This document shows, one piece after another, positions 1 through 5,297 of a stretch of DNA of 10,866 nucleotides. Each line of letters starts with the position of its first letter. Position 1 is the first letter of the stretch. This stretch comes from Deltaproteobacteria bacterium (GTDB lineage Bacteria; Desulfobacterota; Binatia; Binatales; Binataceae): positions 1-10,866 of the forward strand of contig DAHZDR010000138.1 of the NCBI GenBank assembly GCA_027403435.1, written 5' to 3'. The notes below the pieces were generated by a model. It did no database searches. It saw only the letters and a program-made list of their open reading frames with translations, and was not told where the DNA came from. Both the position numbers and the translations under genes were made by a program.

Positions 1-114
1 GTAGGTGGTCCCCGCCGGGCTGCTGGTCAGCGTCACCGACGAACTCTGGATCTCGCCGTGCGCCAACTGGATAGTCGCCGGCGCGCCGGCGAAAGTATGC
101 GCTTCGGCGGCGAC
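1..114 (-). other. Start of shared beta module in the tail sheath
   Basis: Sheath residues 139-176 (VAAEAHTF ... SVTLTSSPAGTTY) align by eye with the start of the module at 3340-3579 (AQTVAFP ... VSVHSTAAGGTTY) and at 762-989 (FTF ... ALVTDSAGDATY). The window ends just before the expected 'TDY' signature, so this copy is inferred from its first half. From memory, some other tail sheaths carry a similar insert at this point. Confidence 0.55.
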
Positions 115-528
115 GGACGCGGTCGTCGGCGGCATCAGGGAAAGATTAGATATTCCCATGTGGCCCAGATTGATTGCGCCGGCGGAGTTGAAGGTCAGCG
201 ACGCGATCACGTCGGTAAAGTGCGTATTGGGATCGAAGACGTTGATCGCGATCACCTGCCCCGCGCCCTGCGCCTGAATCGCCGCCAGCGCGTAGGGGAT
301 CGTGTAGCCCTGGACCAGCGGTCCAAACTGGGCCGCGCCCTGCGCCGACGAGACGAGCGTCGGGACGTTGGGCGCCGGCGCCGCGGCCGGCGCCGCGGCC
401 GGCGCCGCGACGGCCCATGTCGGAGCTGTGCCAATCAGGCCGATAACCGAGGATTTCACCACCGTGATAGGCGCCGGTCCGCTATCGAACTCGACGACCT
501 CGACTCCATGTAGAAACGATACGGGCAT
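1..528 (-). CDS. Phage tail sheath protein, N-terminal part (cut by left edge)
   Basis: This is the contractile tail sheath, the counterpart of Mu gp39/L. Sheath subunits polymerise around the tail tube and contract to drive it through the host envelope. I translated 176 codons, open to the left edge. The start reads MPVSFLHGVEVVEF, followed by a VIGLIGTAP segment near residues 28-36; this HGV...IGLIGTAP pattern is typical of sheath N-termini. Residues 41-53 form an Ala/Pro linker. Residues 91-100 (QVIAINVFDP) match the usual 'vvvNVfdP' strand. From about residue 139 the chain enters the beta module also found in the gp37-type and decoration proteins. The ATG at 528-526 has AGAGG 8 bases upstream. 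The gene follows the small ORF at 548-694 by 19 bases, in the Mu order gp37-gp38-sheath. Family sheaths are usually several hundred residues, so most of the gene lies outside. I am confident of the family and of the start. Confidence 0.9.
   Translation of the reverse strand, partial: MPVSFLHGVEVVEFDSGPAPITVVKSSVIGLIGTAPTWAVAAPAAAPAAAPAPNVPTLVSSAQGAAQFGPLVQGYTIPYALAAIQAQGAGQVIAINVFDPNTHFTDVIASLTFNSAGAINLGHMGISNLSLMPPTTASVAAEAHTFAGAPATIQLAHGEIQSSSVTLTSSPAGTTY
370..408 (-). repeat. 12-bp tandem repeat encoding an Ala/Pro linker in the sheath
   Basis: The 12-base unit ggcgccgcggcc repeats nearly three times (about 377-410 on the + strand). It encodes the sheath segment AAPAAAPAAAPAP (residues 41-53), probably a flexible spacer after the first sheath segment. 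Because the repeat is an exact multiple of three, gaining or losing a unit would keep the frame. Confidence 0.75.
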
Positions 529-547
529 TGGAATTACCTCTGCGGCT

Positions 548-694
548 TCAGGATTTGGGCGCGGCGTATCGGCGATGCGGCTCGGCAATGGCGTAAGCCG
601 CCGCCCGTGGTTGGCCGGCGCGCGCTTGCGGGCGTCGCGCGGCGGGATTGGCGCGCGGCTGGATAATTCGCGGGCGGGATTTTCGCCGATTCAT
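548..694 (-). CDS. Small basic protein at the Mu gp38 position (uncertain)
   Basis: A 48-codon ORF begins MNRRKSRPRIIQP and ends YAAPKS. It fills the gap between the gp37-type gene and the sheath, where Mu-like phages carry a tiny gp38 (DUF2635) gene. The start at 694-692 is supported by AAGGA 7 bases upstream, one of the better ribosome sites in the window. The product is very rich in Arg, Ala and Pro. I do not see the DUF2635 pattern (an early VxP, then RDP and a W-RR segment). Third codon positions carry more A/T than in neighbouring genes, which weakens the case for coding. It may be a diverged gp38, a decayed one, or a chance ORF with a good ribosome site. Position and ribosome site are the only real evidence. 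Confidence 0.4.
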   Translation of the reverse strand: MNRRKSRPRIIQPRANPAARRPQARAGQPRAAAYAIAEPHRRYAAPKS

Positions 695-701
695 CGTTGG
701 T

Positions 702-706
702 TCCTT
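702..706 (-). promoter_or_regulatory. Ribosome binding site of the small ORF 548-694
   Basis: AAGGA on the minus strand, 7 bases before the ATG at 694-692 and just past the stop of the upstream gene at 711. It is the main argument that the small ORF is translated. Confidence 0.5.
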
Positions 707-710
707 CGGT

Positions 711-1550
711 TCAATTGCTCGGCGCCGTGGGCGCGGCGCCGCCGTTCGCCACGGCGACGACCGCTTCGCCATAGGTGTACGAAATGGAGACGGTGGCGCC
801 GGCGGCGATCGCGCCGGTCGCGAGGCGCGTGATCAGGCCGCCCGGCGCGTCCAGCAGGTAATCGGTTCCGGCGGCGTAAGTTGCGTCCCCGGCGGAATCC
901 GTCACGAGCGCCTGGATTACGTTGATGTTTGGAAGCTGAATTTGATTGGCGGCGTTGAACGTGAATGGAGCGGCGGCGCTGACGGCGTTGGTGACGCCGC
1001 TGCGATCGAAGGCGGTCGCTTGCAGCAGCGGCGGATAGTTGGCCACGGACGACGCTTCGACCGCGACGCCGCGCAAAGCGAACAGCAGCCGATAGGTCCA
1101 TACGCCGCCCTGGCGATCGCGGCCGACGAAATTTTCGCGCAGCGGATAAATCCGCGTGCATCCCGGAATCGAATAGCCGGTCAGCGCGATCCGCACGGCC
1201 TCCAGAACCGCGTACGCGCCCGGCGTCGGTCCGTCGGCGGCCGATCCCATGCCCCAGCCAAGGTCGCGCATCATGATGATCGCGGCGAACCTGAACGTCC
1301 GCTCCTGGACGATCGCGCCGGCGTCGATCAGCGGCCCGTATTCGCCGCCTTCGTATCGCACCAGCGCGGCCCCGATCCGGTTGGTGAGCCGATAGGCTTC
1401 CGGCCGATCGGGAAAGTGGGCGACCTCGACCGAAGTTATTTGCTGGCGCAGGCGCGCGACGATCGCCGCCTCCACGGTCGCGATATCGGTCGGCGTCGGC
1501 GGCGTGAAGGTTTCGCCGGTCCAGGGCTGGTCGAGAACAATGGCGGCCAT
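711..1550 (-). CDS. Mu gp37-like (DUF1834-type) tail completion protein with extra C-terminal module
   Basis: The 279-residue product sits between the DUF1320 gene and the sheath, as Mu gp37 does. Residues 25-90 fit the family: ATVEAAIVARLRQQI, then VEVAHFPDRPEAYRL, ALVRYEGGEYG and VQERTFRF. Residues 86-165 continue the core and end in WTYRLLFALRG. Family members are usually close to 190 residues. Here about 80 more residues follow (188-263), forming the beta module shared with the decoration protein, then a short Ala-rich tail. The family probably acts at the tail terminus or neck, but its exact role is not settled. The start is weakly supported, with only a poor GGA about 8 bases upstream. 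A 12-codon ORF ends 4 bases before the ATG. I am confident of the family and less sure of the exact start. Confidence 0.82.
   Translation of the reverse strand: MAAIVLDQPWTGETFTPPTPTDIATVEAAIVARLRQQITSVEVAHFPDRPEAYRLTNRIGAALVRYEGGEYGPLIDAGAIVQERTFRFAAIIMMRDLGWGMGSAADGPTPGAYAVLEAVRIALTGYSIPGCTRIYPLRENFVGRDRQGGVWTYRLLFALRGVAVEASSVANYPPLLQATAFDRSGVTNAVSAAAPFTFNAANQIQLPNINVIQALVTDSAGDATYAAGTDYLLDAPGGLITRLATGAIAAGATVSISYTYGEAVVAVANGGAAPTAPSN
762..989 (-). other. Shared beta module at the C-terminus of the gp37-type protein
   Basis: Residues 188-263 carry ATYAAGTDYLLDAPGG, then ITRLATGAIAAGATV and SISYTYG. Counted by eye, the 41-residue core (residues 221-261, at 768-890) has 20 identities to the core inside the decoration protein (3346-3468), with no gap. 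Conserved points are Y, TDY, D-x-P, G-x-I, G-x-IAAGATV and the final aromatic-G. Alternating hydrophobic residues suggest a small beta sandwich, perhaps Ig-like; that fold is my inference. Confidence 0.8.
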
Positions 1551-1610
1551 TCGCTTAGTCCAAATCCATTCGCTTCAGGGAGTTGTCGTCCATCACGCTT
1601 CGGCGCCGCG

Positions 1611-2069
1611 CTAATAGCCCTTCAGCGTTCCGCGGCTGAAGATCCGCGCCGGCAGCACGCCGCTGGGATCGCCGCCCGCCTCGACGACGATCGAGCCGGG
1701 GGCGATCGGCGCGTCCTGATTGTCCGGAGCGAGACCGAGCGTGACCGCGCCCGCGGCCGCCCGCGTCAGCAGCGCGGTCGCGTCGTCGTAACGCCGGCGG
1801 GCGTCGGCGATGTCATGCAGCGGACGCAGCGCCTGCAGCCGGTACATCGCGATATCGCAGGCGAGGCGGTTGAGCAGCGCCGGCGGATCGCTGAGCGGCA
1901 GGGCGAAGCGGCCGTCGAGATAGCCGTCGATTTCCGTCGAAGCGTCGTCGAGCGCCTGCTGCAGGACGGCGGCGTTGATCGTCAGGGTCGCCGGATCGTC
2001 GTTGGTCAACTGCACCAGGTCGCGGTTCAGATAGCGCGCGATCATGTCGTTGGGGGATGCGTACGCCAC
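1611..2069 (-). CDS. DUF1320 protein, Mu gp36-like
   Basis: The 152-residue product matches the Mu gp36 family in pattern and length. It starts MAYASPNDMIARYLNRDLVQL, with the typical (A)YA-x-x-DMIARY opening. Residues 35-60 read ALDDASTEIDGYLDGRFALPL, and residues 67-83 read LNRLACDIAMYRLQALR, which is the usual A-x-x-DIA-x-YRL helix. The family is a virion morphogenesis protein of the head-tail joining region, acting before the gp37-type protein encoded next. Translation starts at GTG (2069-2067), supported by GGAGG 6 bases upstream. There are 60 bases to the next gene and about 107 to the major head gene before it. Mu gp35, which would lie in that gap, is absent. Confidence 0.88.
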   Translation of the reverse strand: MAYASPNDMIARYLNRDLVQLTNDDPATLTINAAVLQQALDDASTEIDGYLDGRFALPLSDPPALLNRLACDIAMYRLQALRPLHDIADARRRYDDATALLTRAAAGAVTLGLAPDNQDAPIAPGSIVVEAGGDPSGVLPARIFSRGTLKGY

Positions 2070-2075
2070 GTGAGG

Positions 2076-2080
2076 CCTCC
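2076..2080 (-). promoter_or_regulatory. Ribosome binding site deciding a GTG start
   Basis: GGAGG on the minus strand, 6 bases before the GTG at 2069. It supports GTG as the start of the DUF1320 gene; there is no ATG at the expected N-terminus. Confidence 0.8.
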
Positions 2081-2176
2081 GCCGCGAACGCGCCGAACCG
2101 GCGAGTTAGGCGGCCGCTCCGCGGTTCCCGTGGGAGACCGCCCGAACGGCCGGCCGGCGCGCTCGCGTCGCTTGCG

Positions 2177-3133
2177 CTAGGACAGGTATTCGCTGACGAT
2201 CAGGTTCGCCATGTTTTTCCAGATATTCGTGGCCGGCACGCTGGCGCTCGCGCCCGCGCCCGCCATGAAATCCGAGTGGAGCAATTGGGCCGCGGCCTCT
2301 TCCAGCGCCGGCGGCACGAGCAGATAGACGTCCTTCGAACTGGTCAGCGAGCCGAAGGGCAGGCCCGCGTCGGTCTTGATCGACCGCATCGCCGCGCGCG
2401 CGGCGCCATAATTCACCGGATTGGTCAGGTCGGTGTTGCTGGCGTACGCGAGCTGCCACAAGCCCACGCCGGTGTTCGCCCGGCCGTCCACGCCGAAGCG
2501 GAATTCGCGCCGCGTGAAGACCGCCTCGTCGGTCAGGGTGTTCATCCGCGTGATCGCGTATTCGCGGCGGAGCTGGAAGATGAACGGCCGGATCGCCCGC
2601 GAAGCGTCGATCAGGAACCAGTACGGGCCGGTCCCGCTCGAGTTGATATTTGATTCGGTCGAATCGCGCGAGTCGTTCGCCGCGCCCATCGGACCCACCG
2701 GATGGGACGCCGAGAAAAACGGTTGGCCGTCGTAACCGATCACGCTCGCGGGCGTCGCGACCGCGTTCTTAATCATCGCGAACATCAGGGAGTCGGGATG
2801 CACCTTGGTGTCCCATCCGAGCTGCTCGATCACCGGTTCGTACACGCCGTAGTTGTCGTCCTCGATATCGTTGCGATTGATCGCGACGGTGTCTTCGAAA
2901 TCCTTGTTGACGATCGTGTAGCTATGCGCCTCGAGCGCCTGGATCACCCGTTCGCCGAGCCATTCGCGGAACTTGGTCGTGCGGCCCAGCCAGGGATAGG
3001 TGGTCTGGCGGGCGGTCGAGCGCACCACGCTCGCGATCTTTTCGTAGTAGGACGGCGGCTTCTCGAAGCCGCGCTGGAAGATGACGTCGAAGCCGGTGAA
3101 TAATGCCGTAAGGTTGGCGGCGCTGATTTCCAT
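2177..3133 (-). CDS. Mu-like major head subunit T (major capsid protein)
   Basis: The 318-residue product is the main shell protein, Mu gp34/T-type with the HK97 fold. Its N-terminus MEISAANLTALFTGFDVIFQ matches the family opening (I-x-x-ANL-x-x-LF-x-GF). Other diagnostic segments are TTYPWLGRTTKFREWLGERV (residues 44-63), SYTIVNKDFEDTVAINRNDIEDDNYG (about 71-96), FFSASHPVG with an N/D-rich loop after it (about 139-160), and LVPPALEEAAAQLL near 274-287. Length is normal for the family. The ribosome site is weak (GTGAG only 4 bases from the ATG), surprising for the most abundant virion protein. An 8-codon ORF ends 4 bases before the ATG, and a hairpin lies at 3185-3208. It follows the decoration gene by 116 bases. 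Confidence 0.95.
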   Translation of the reverse strand: MEISAANLTALFTGFDVIFQRGFEKPPSYYEKIASVVRSTARQTTYPWLGRTTKFREWLGERVIQALEAHSYTIVNKDFEDTVAINRNDIEDDNYGVYEPVIEQLGWDTKVHPDSLMFAMIKNAVATPASVIGYDGQPFFSASHPVGPMGAANDSRDSTESNINSSGTGPYWFLIDASRAIRPFIFQLRREYAITRMNTLTDEAVFTRREFRFGVDGRANTGVGLWQLAYASNTDLTNPVNYGAARAAMRSIKTDAGLPFGSLTSSKDVYLLVPPALEEAAAQLLHSDFMAGAGASASVPATNIWKNMANLIVSEYLS

Positions 3134-3184
3134 GTGCTCACGTTTTGCGCGGACCGTTCGTCATGCGACGGCGGCCGGCCGATA

Positions 3185-3208
3185 CGGCGGGCGGATTCGG
3201 GCCCGCCG
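3185..3208 (-). other. G+C-rich hairpin between decoration and major head genes
   Basis: Perfect 8-bp inverted repeat (CGGCGGGC / GCCCGCCG) with an 8-base loop, in the 116-base gap. No T-run follows it on the transcribed strand, so a normal intrinsic terminator is unlikely. In DNA this rich in G+C such stems arise easily by chance. Confidence 0.35.
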
Positions 3209-3249
3209 GAGTTGATGCTTGTCCAGGCCCCGGACGCGGCTCCCGCGGG

Positions 3250-3948
3250 TTAAATCGCCGGCGCGGCCTGATGCGTGAAGTCGATCCACACCTGGCCGTT
3301 CGGATCGAGATTGGCGATTAGTCCGGCGGCGCTGCGGGTCGGCGGTCCCCAGTTGTAATTGACATAGACGGTCGCGCCCGCGGCGATCGATCCGCCGCCG
3401 ATCAGGAAGATCACGCCGGCCGGATAGTCAACCACGTAATCCGTGTTTTCCACGTACGTCGTGCCGCCCGCCGCGGTGCTGTGAACGCTGACGTTGGAGA
3501 TGTTTTCGTGTCCGAGCACCGCGGCCTGCGCGGCGCCCGCCGCCGGAAACGCGACGGTCTGCGCGGTCACCGCCGCGGCTCCGGAGCCGTCGCTCGCGGA
3601 GACCGAATTGTCGTCCACCGCGTAGGCGATCTGGCCCACCTGCGCGGCGCCGATCGAACCGTCGTTGACCGCGTACATGAACACCCCCCGCCGGCATACC
3701 AGCGAGATCGCGCCCGCGGCGCCCGGATTGTTCGCCGCGTTCTCTCCGGGGATTCCGTCATGCACGCGTTCGGCGCGGCCGATGATCTTGAGTCCGGCGA
3801 CGCTCGACGCCGGCACGGCGTTGCCGTTGGCGTTAAGCGCCACGATGCCGCCCAGGTAAACGGTGGTGTTCGCCTCGACCGGATAGACCTGCATCCTGCC
3901 GCCGTCGGCGAGTTCGGGAGTGTTGCGTGAATTAGTCAGTGCCGCCAT
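3250..3948 (-). CDS. Probable capsid decoration/stabilising protein with inserted beta module
   Basis: The 232-residue product lies between the protease/scaffold and major head genes, where many phages encode a shell-stabilising protein. Residues 1-123 look like a compact beta-rich decoration fold: MQVYPVEANTTVYLGGIVAL, VAGLKIIGRAERV, CRRGVFMYAVNDGSI, then GQIAYAVDDNSVSASDGSG. Residues 204-226 (TRSAAGLIANLDPNGQVWID) read as the natural continuation of that fold. Between them, residues about 124-203 are a separate module also found in the gp37-type protein. The family assignment rests on context and on the VDD-x-V-x-x-SDG ... AGxI-x-x-LDxxGxVWID pattern, not on a certain domain. The start at 3948-3946 has only a weak GGTGA close upstream. 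Other possible roles are Mu gp33 or another head accessory protein. Confidence 0.7.
   Translation of the reverse strand: MAALTNSRNTPELADGGRMQVYPVEANTTVYLGGIVALNANGNAVPASSVAGLKIIGRAERVHDGIPGENAANNPGAAGAISLVCRRGVFMYAVNDGSIGAAQVGQIAYAVDDNSVSASDGSGAAAVTAQTVAFPAAGAAQAAVLGHENISNVSVHSTAAGGTTYVENTDYVVDYPAGVIFLIGGGSIAAGATVYVNYNWGPPTRSAAGLIANLDPNGQVWIDFTHQAAPAI
3340..3579 (-). other. Shared beta module inserted in the decoration protein
   Basis: Residues 124-203 contain VSVHSTAAGGTTYVENTDYV, then VDYPAGVIFLI and GSIAAGATVYVNYNWG. The core matches the C-terminal module of the gp37-type protein at 20 of 41 positions by eye count. The flanks (SASDGSG before, TRSAAGLIANL after) look like one loop of the host protein split open. 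Confidence 0.78.
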
Positions 3949-3967
3949 CGTGTCACCGTGTGTTTCG

Positions 3968-3984
3968 CCGCCCGCGCGGGGCGG
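3968..3984 (-). other. Short G+C-rich hairpin upstream of decoration gene
   Basis: A 6-bp perfect stem (CCGCCC / GGGCGG) with a 5-base loop lies in the 67-base gap between the protease/scaffold stop and the decoration start. No T-run follows. It could affect mRNA stability, or be chance in this base composition. Confidence 0.25.
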
Positions 3985-4015
3985 TCAAGCCGGGTTGGGA
4001 ATTGGCCGCCGCCGC

Positions 4016-4588
4016 TCAGTCGGAATCGGCCGCGAACGCCGTCCGCGAATGGACTTCCTTGCGCCGCGCGTAGTCCCGCGGACTGATTCCGAGCCGCGCG
4101 CAAATGGCTGATTCGGCCCGGCTGAGCGCGGGACGCGCTTCGCCGCGCAACGCGGCGTGAGCCTCCGGGCGGCCGGCGGCGATCGCTGTCGCGACGCCCA
4201 GCTCCGCGAGCAACGACGGCTGGCGCGTGACGAAGCCGCGGAAGGCTTCGGCATCCGCCTGGCAATAGGCGATCGCCCATTCCCGCTGGGCCGGCGCGAT
4301 CTTGCCCCCGCGCATCGCCGCGTCCACTTCGCTCTCGGCCCGTTCGCGCGCCTGCGCCGCGCGCAAGCGGTTGAGTTCGGCGGCGGTGCGTTCGTATTCC
4401 GCGATCGGCACGTAGCGCGCCGGATCCGCCGCCAGCGGATCCGCGCCCGCCGCGGCCATCGGCGCCGCCGGCGCTTCCGCGATCGGCCGGGCCGCGAGCA
4501 GCGTCCTGACCTCCGCGATTATTTCGGCGGCGGTGGCGGCGCTCTCGAGTCCAAGCATTTCCGATAATGCGTTCCCGAGGTCTTCCAT
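4016..4588 (-). CDS. Nested scaffold protein, Z-like, from an internal start in the protease gene
   Basis: An in-frame ATG at codon 201 of the protease gene (MEDLGNALSEMLGL...) would yield a separate 190-residue protein sharing the protease stop. It is preceded by GGAGG 5 bases upstream, far stronger than any site at the start of the full-length gene. It lies exactly after the Gly/Ala/Pro linker ending the protease domain. In Mu, the scaffold Z is made from an internal in-frame start inside gene I; this arrangement matches. The product is rich in Ala, Glu and Arg with predicted helices (AEYERTAAELNRLRAAQARE, near 260-281 of the long form) and a conserved-looking C-terminal ICARLGISPRDYARRK. 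The role would be forming the inner core on which the head protein assembles, later removed by the protease. Translation at this start is inferred, not proven. Confidence 0.72.
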   Translation of the reverse strand: MEDLGNALSEMLGLESAATAAEIIAEVRTLLAARPIAEAPAAPMAAAGADPLAADPARYVPIAEYERTAAELNRLRAAQARERAESEVDAAMRGGKIAPAQREWAIAYCQADAEAFRGFVTRQPSLLAELGVATAIAAGRPEAHAALRGEARPALSRAESAICARLGISPRDYARRKEVHSRTAFAADSD

Positions 4589-5188
4589 CGGGACCTCCGT
4601 TTCCCGCGTCCCGCCGCCGGCGGCGCCGGCGGGCGGCGTCGCGCTTGACGAAATCGCGGTCATATAAAGGTTCGGGTTGTTGGTCAGGGCCGCGCGCAGC
4701 AGGCGCACGACCTCGCCGGATTTCGCGTATTCGAACACCGGCGAGATATATCGGTACTCGCGCATCGTGACCGCCGAGGCGCCGTGCCGGGTCCATTCGA
4801 CCCGCCCCCAGATCGCGCCGTCGCGCTGCTCGAGCCGGCGAATCCAGCCGGCCGCCGGAGCGGGACGTCCGGCGGGCGCGCCGAAATCGGTCGCGTGGTC
4901 GTAGTCGATCGGAAGGCCGGCGTCCATACGGAGCGCTCGCGACGCCGCGATCACCGCGGCCGGATTCGACAGGTGATAAGGTCCGCGGCCGTCGCGGCCG
5001 GCGAATTCGCCGGCGGGAATCAGCTCGATCCACTCCGGGGCCTGGCCGGCCGCGCCGATCGCCGCGCCGATCGCGCCGCATTGGACCAGCGGGCGCGGCG
5101 CGCGAGCCGCATCGTGGTTGGCTTCCATGGCGCGCGATTCTGTCATCGCCGCGCGCCGGGGATAAGGGTGAAATTCTTCACTTGTCAT
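4016..5188 (-). CDS. Mu-like protease I (head maturation protease with C-terminal scaffold region)
   Basis: The 390-residue product is the Mu I-type head maturation protease, which cleaves scaffold and head proteins during procapsid maturation. The protease part covers residues 51-180: PEWIELIPAGEFAGRDGR (51-68), LPIDYDHATDFG (92-103), AAGWIRRLEQRDGAIWGRVEWT (112-133), EYRYISPVF (144-152) and AALTNNPNL (166-174). The DYDH histidine (98) and the YISP serine (149) are conserved in the family and are plausible catalytic residues; that assignment is inference. A Gly/Ala/Pro linker (181-193) leads to an alpha-helical, charged scaffold region (201-390). The start is uncertain. ATGs at residues 1, 15 and 21 all lack good ribosome sites, and only the first overlaps an upstream mini-ORF stop as ATGA. 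Homology by eye begins near residue 33. The gene lies 109 bases after the portal, where Mu would have F and G. Confidence 0.9.
   Translation of the reverse strand: MTSEEFHPYPRRAAMTESRAMEANHDAARAPRPLVQCGAIGAAIGAAGQAPEWIELIPAGEFAGRDGRGPYHLSNPAAVIAASRALRMDAGLPIDYDHATDFGAPAGRPAPAAGWIRRLEQRDGAIWGRVEWTRHGASAVTMREYRYISPVFEYAKSGEVVRLLRAALTNNPNLYMTAISSSATPPAGAAGGGTRETEVPMEDLGNALSEMLGLESAATAAEIIAEVRTLLAARPIAEAPAAPMAAAGADPLAADPARYVPIAEYERTAAELNRLRAAQARERAESEVDAAMRGGKIAPAQREWAIAYCQADAEAFRGFVTRQPSLLAELGVATAIAAGRPEAHAALRGEARPALSRAESAICARLGISPRDYARRKEVHSRTAFAADSD
4594..4598 (-). promoter_or_regulatory. Internal ribosome binding site for the nested scaffold
   Basis: GGAGG (within CGGAGGT) on the minus strand, 5 bases before the in-frame ATG at 4588-4586. 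A near-consensus Shine-Dalgarno site inside an open reading frame, at the domain border, is the key evidence for a separately made scaffold. Confidence 0.72.
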
Positions 5189-5297
5189 ATTATTTCAACG
5201 GTTCCCGCCGCAAGGCGTTCAATTGCGTATGCGCTATTCGTGGTCATATCCATTGGAGGGCCGCGCTCGATCGCCAATCCCGGCGTTTAGCCTGTGG

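Noticed and set aside
1554..1592. A 12-codon ORF (MDDNSLKRMDLD) ending 4 bases before the gp37-type start
   Set aside because: No ribosome site and too short to tell from chance; a similar 8-codon ORF precedes the major head gene. Coupling is possible but unsupported.
648..2180. Long plus-strand ORF of about 510 codons opposite the gp36 and gp37-type genes
   Set aside because: The product is Arg/Gly-rich low-complexity text with no family resemblance, antisense to recognised genes. It is an open frame produced by G+C-rich codon bias on the other strand.
5180..5225. Possible minus-strand promoter (TTGCGG, 18 bases, TATGAC) in the low-G+C gap
   Set aside because: The -10 match is poor and would overlap the start codon of the protease, so it cannot serve that gene.
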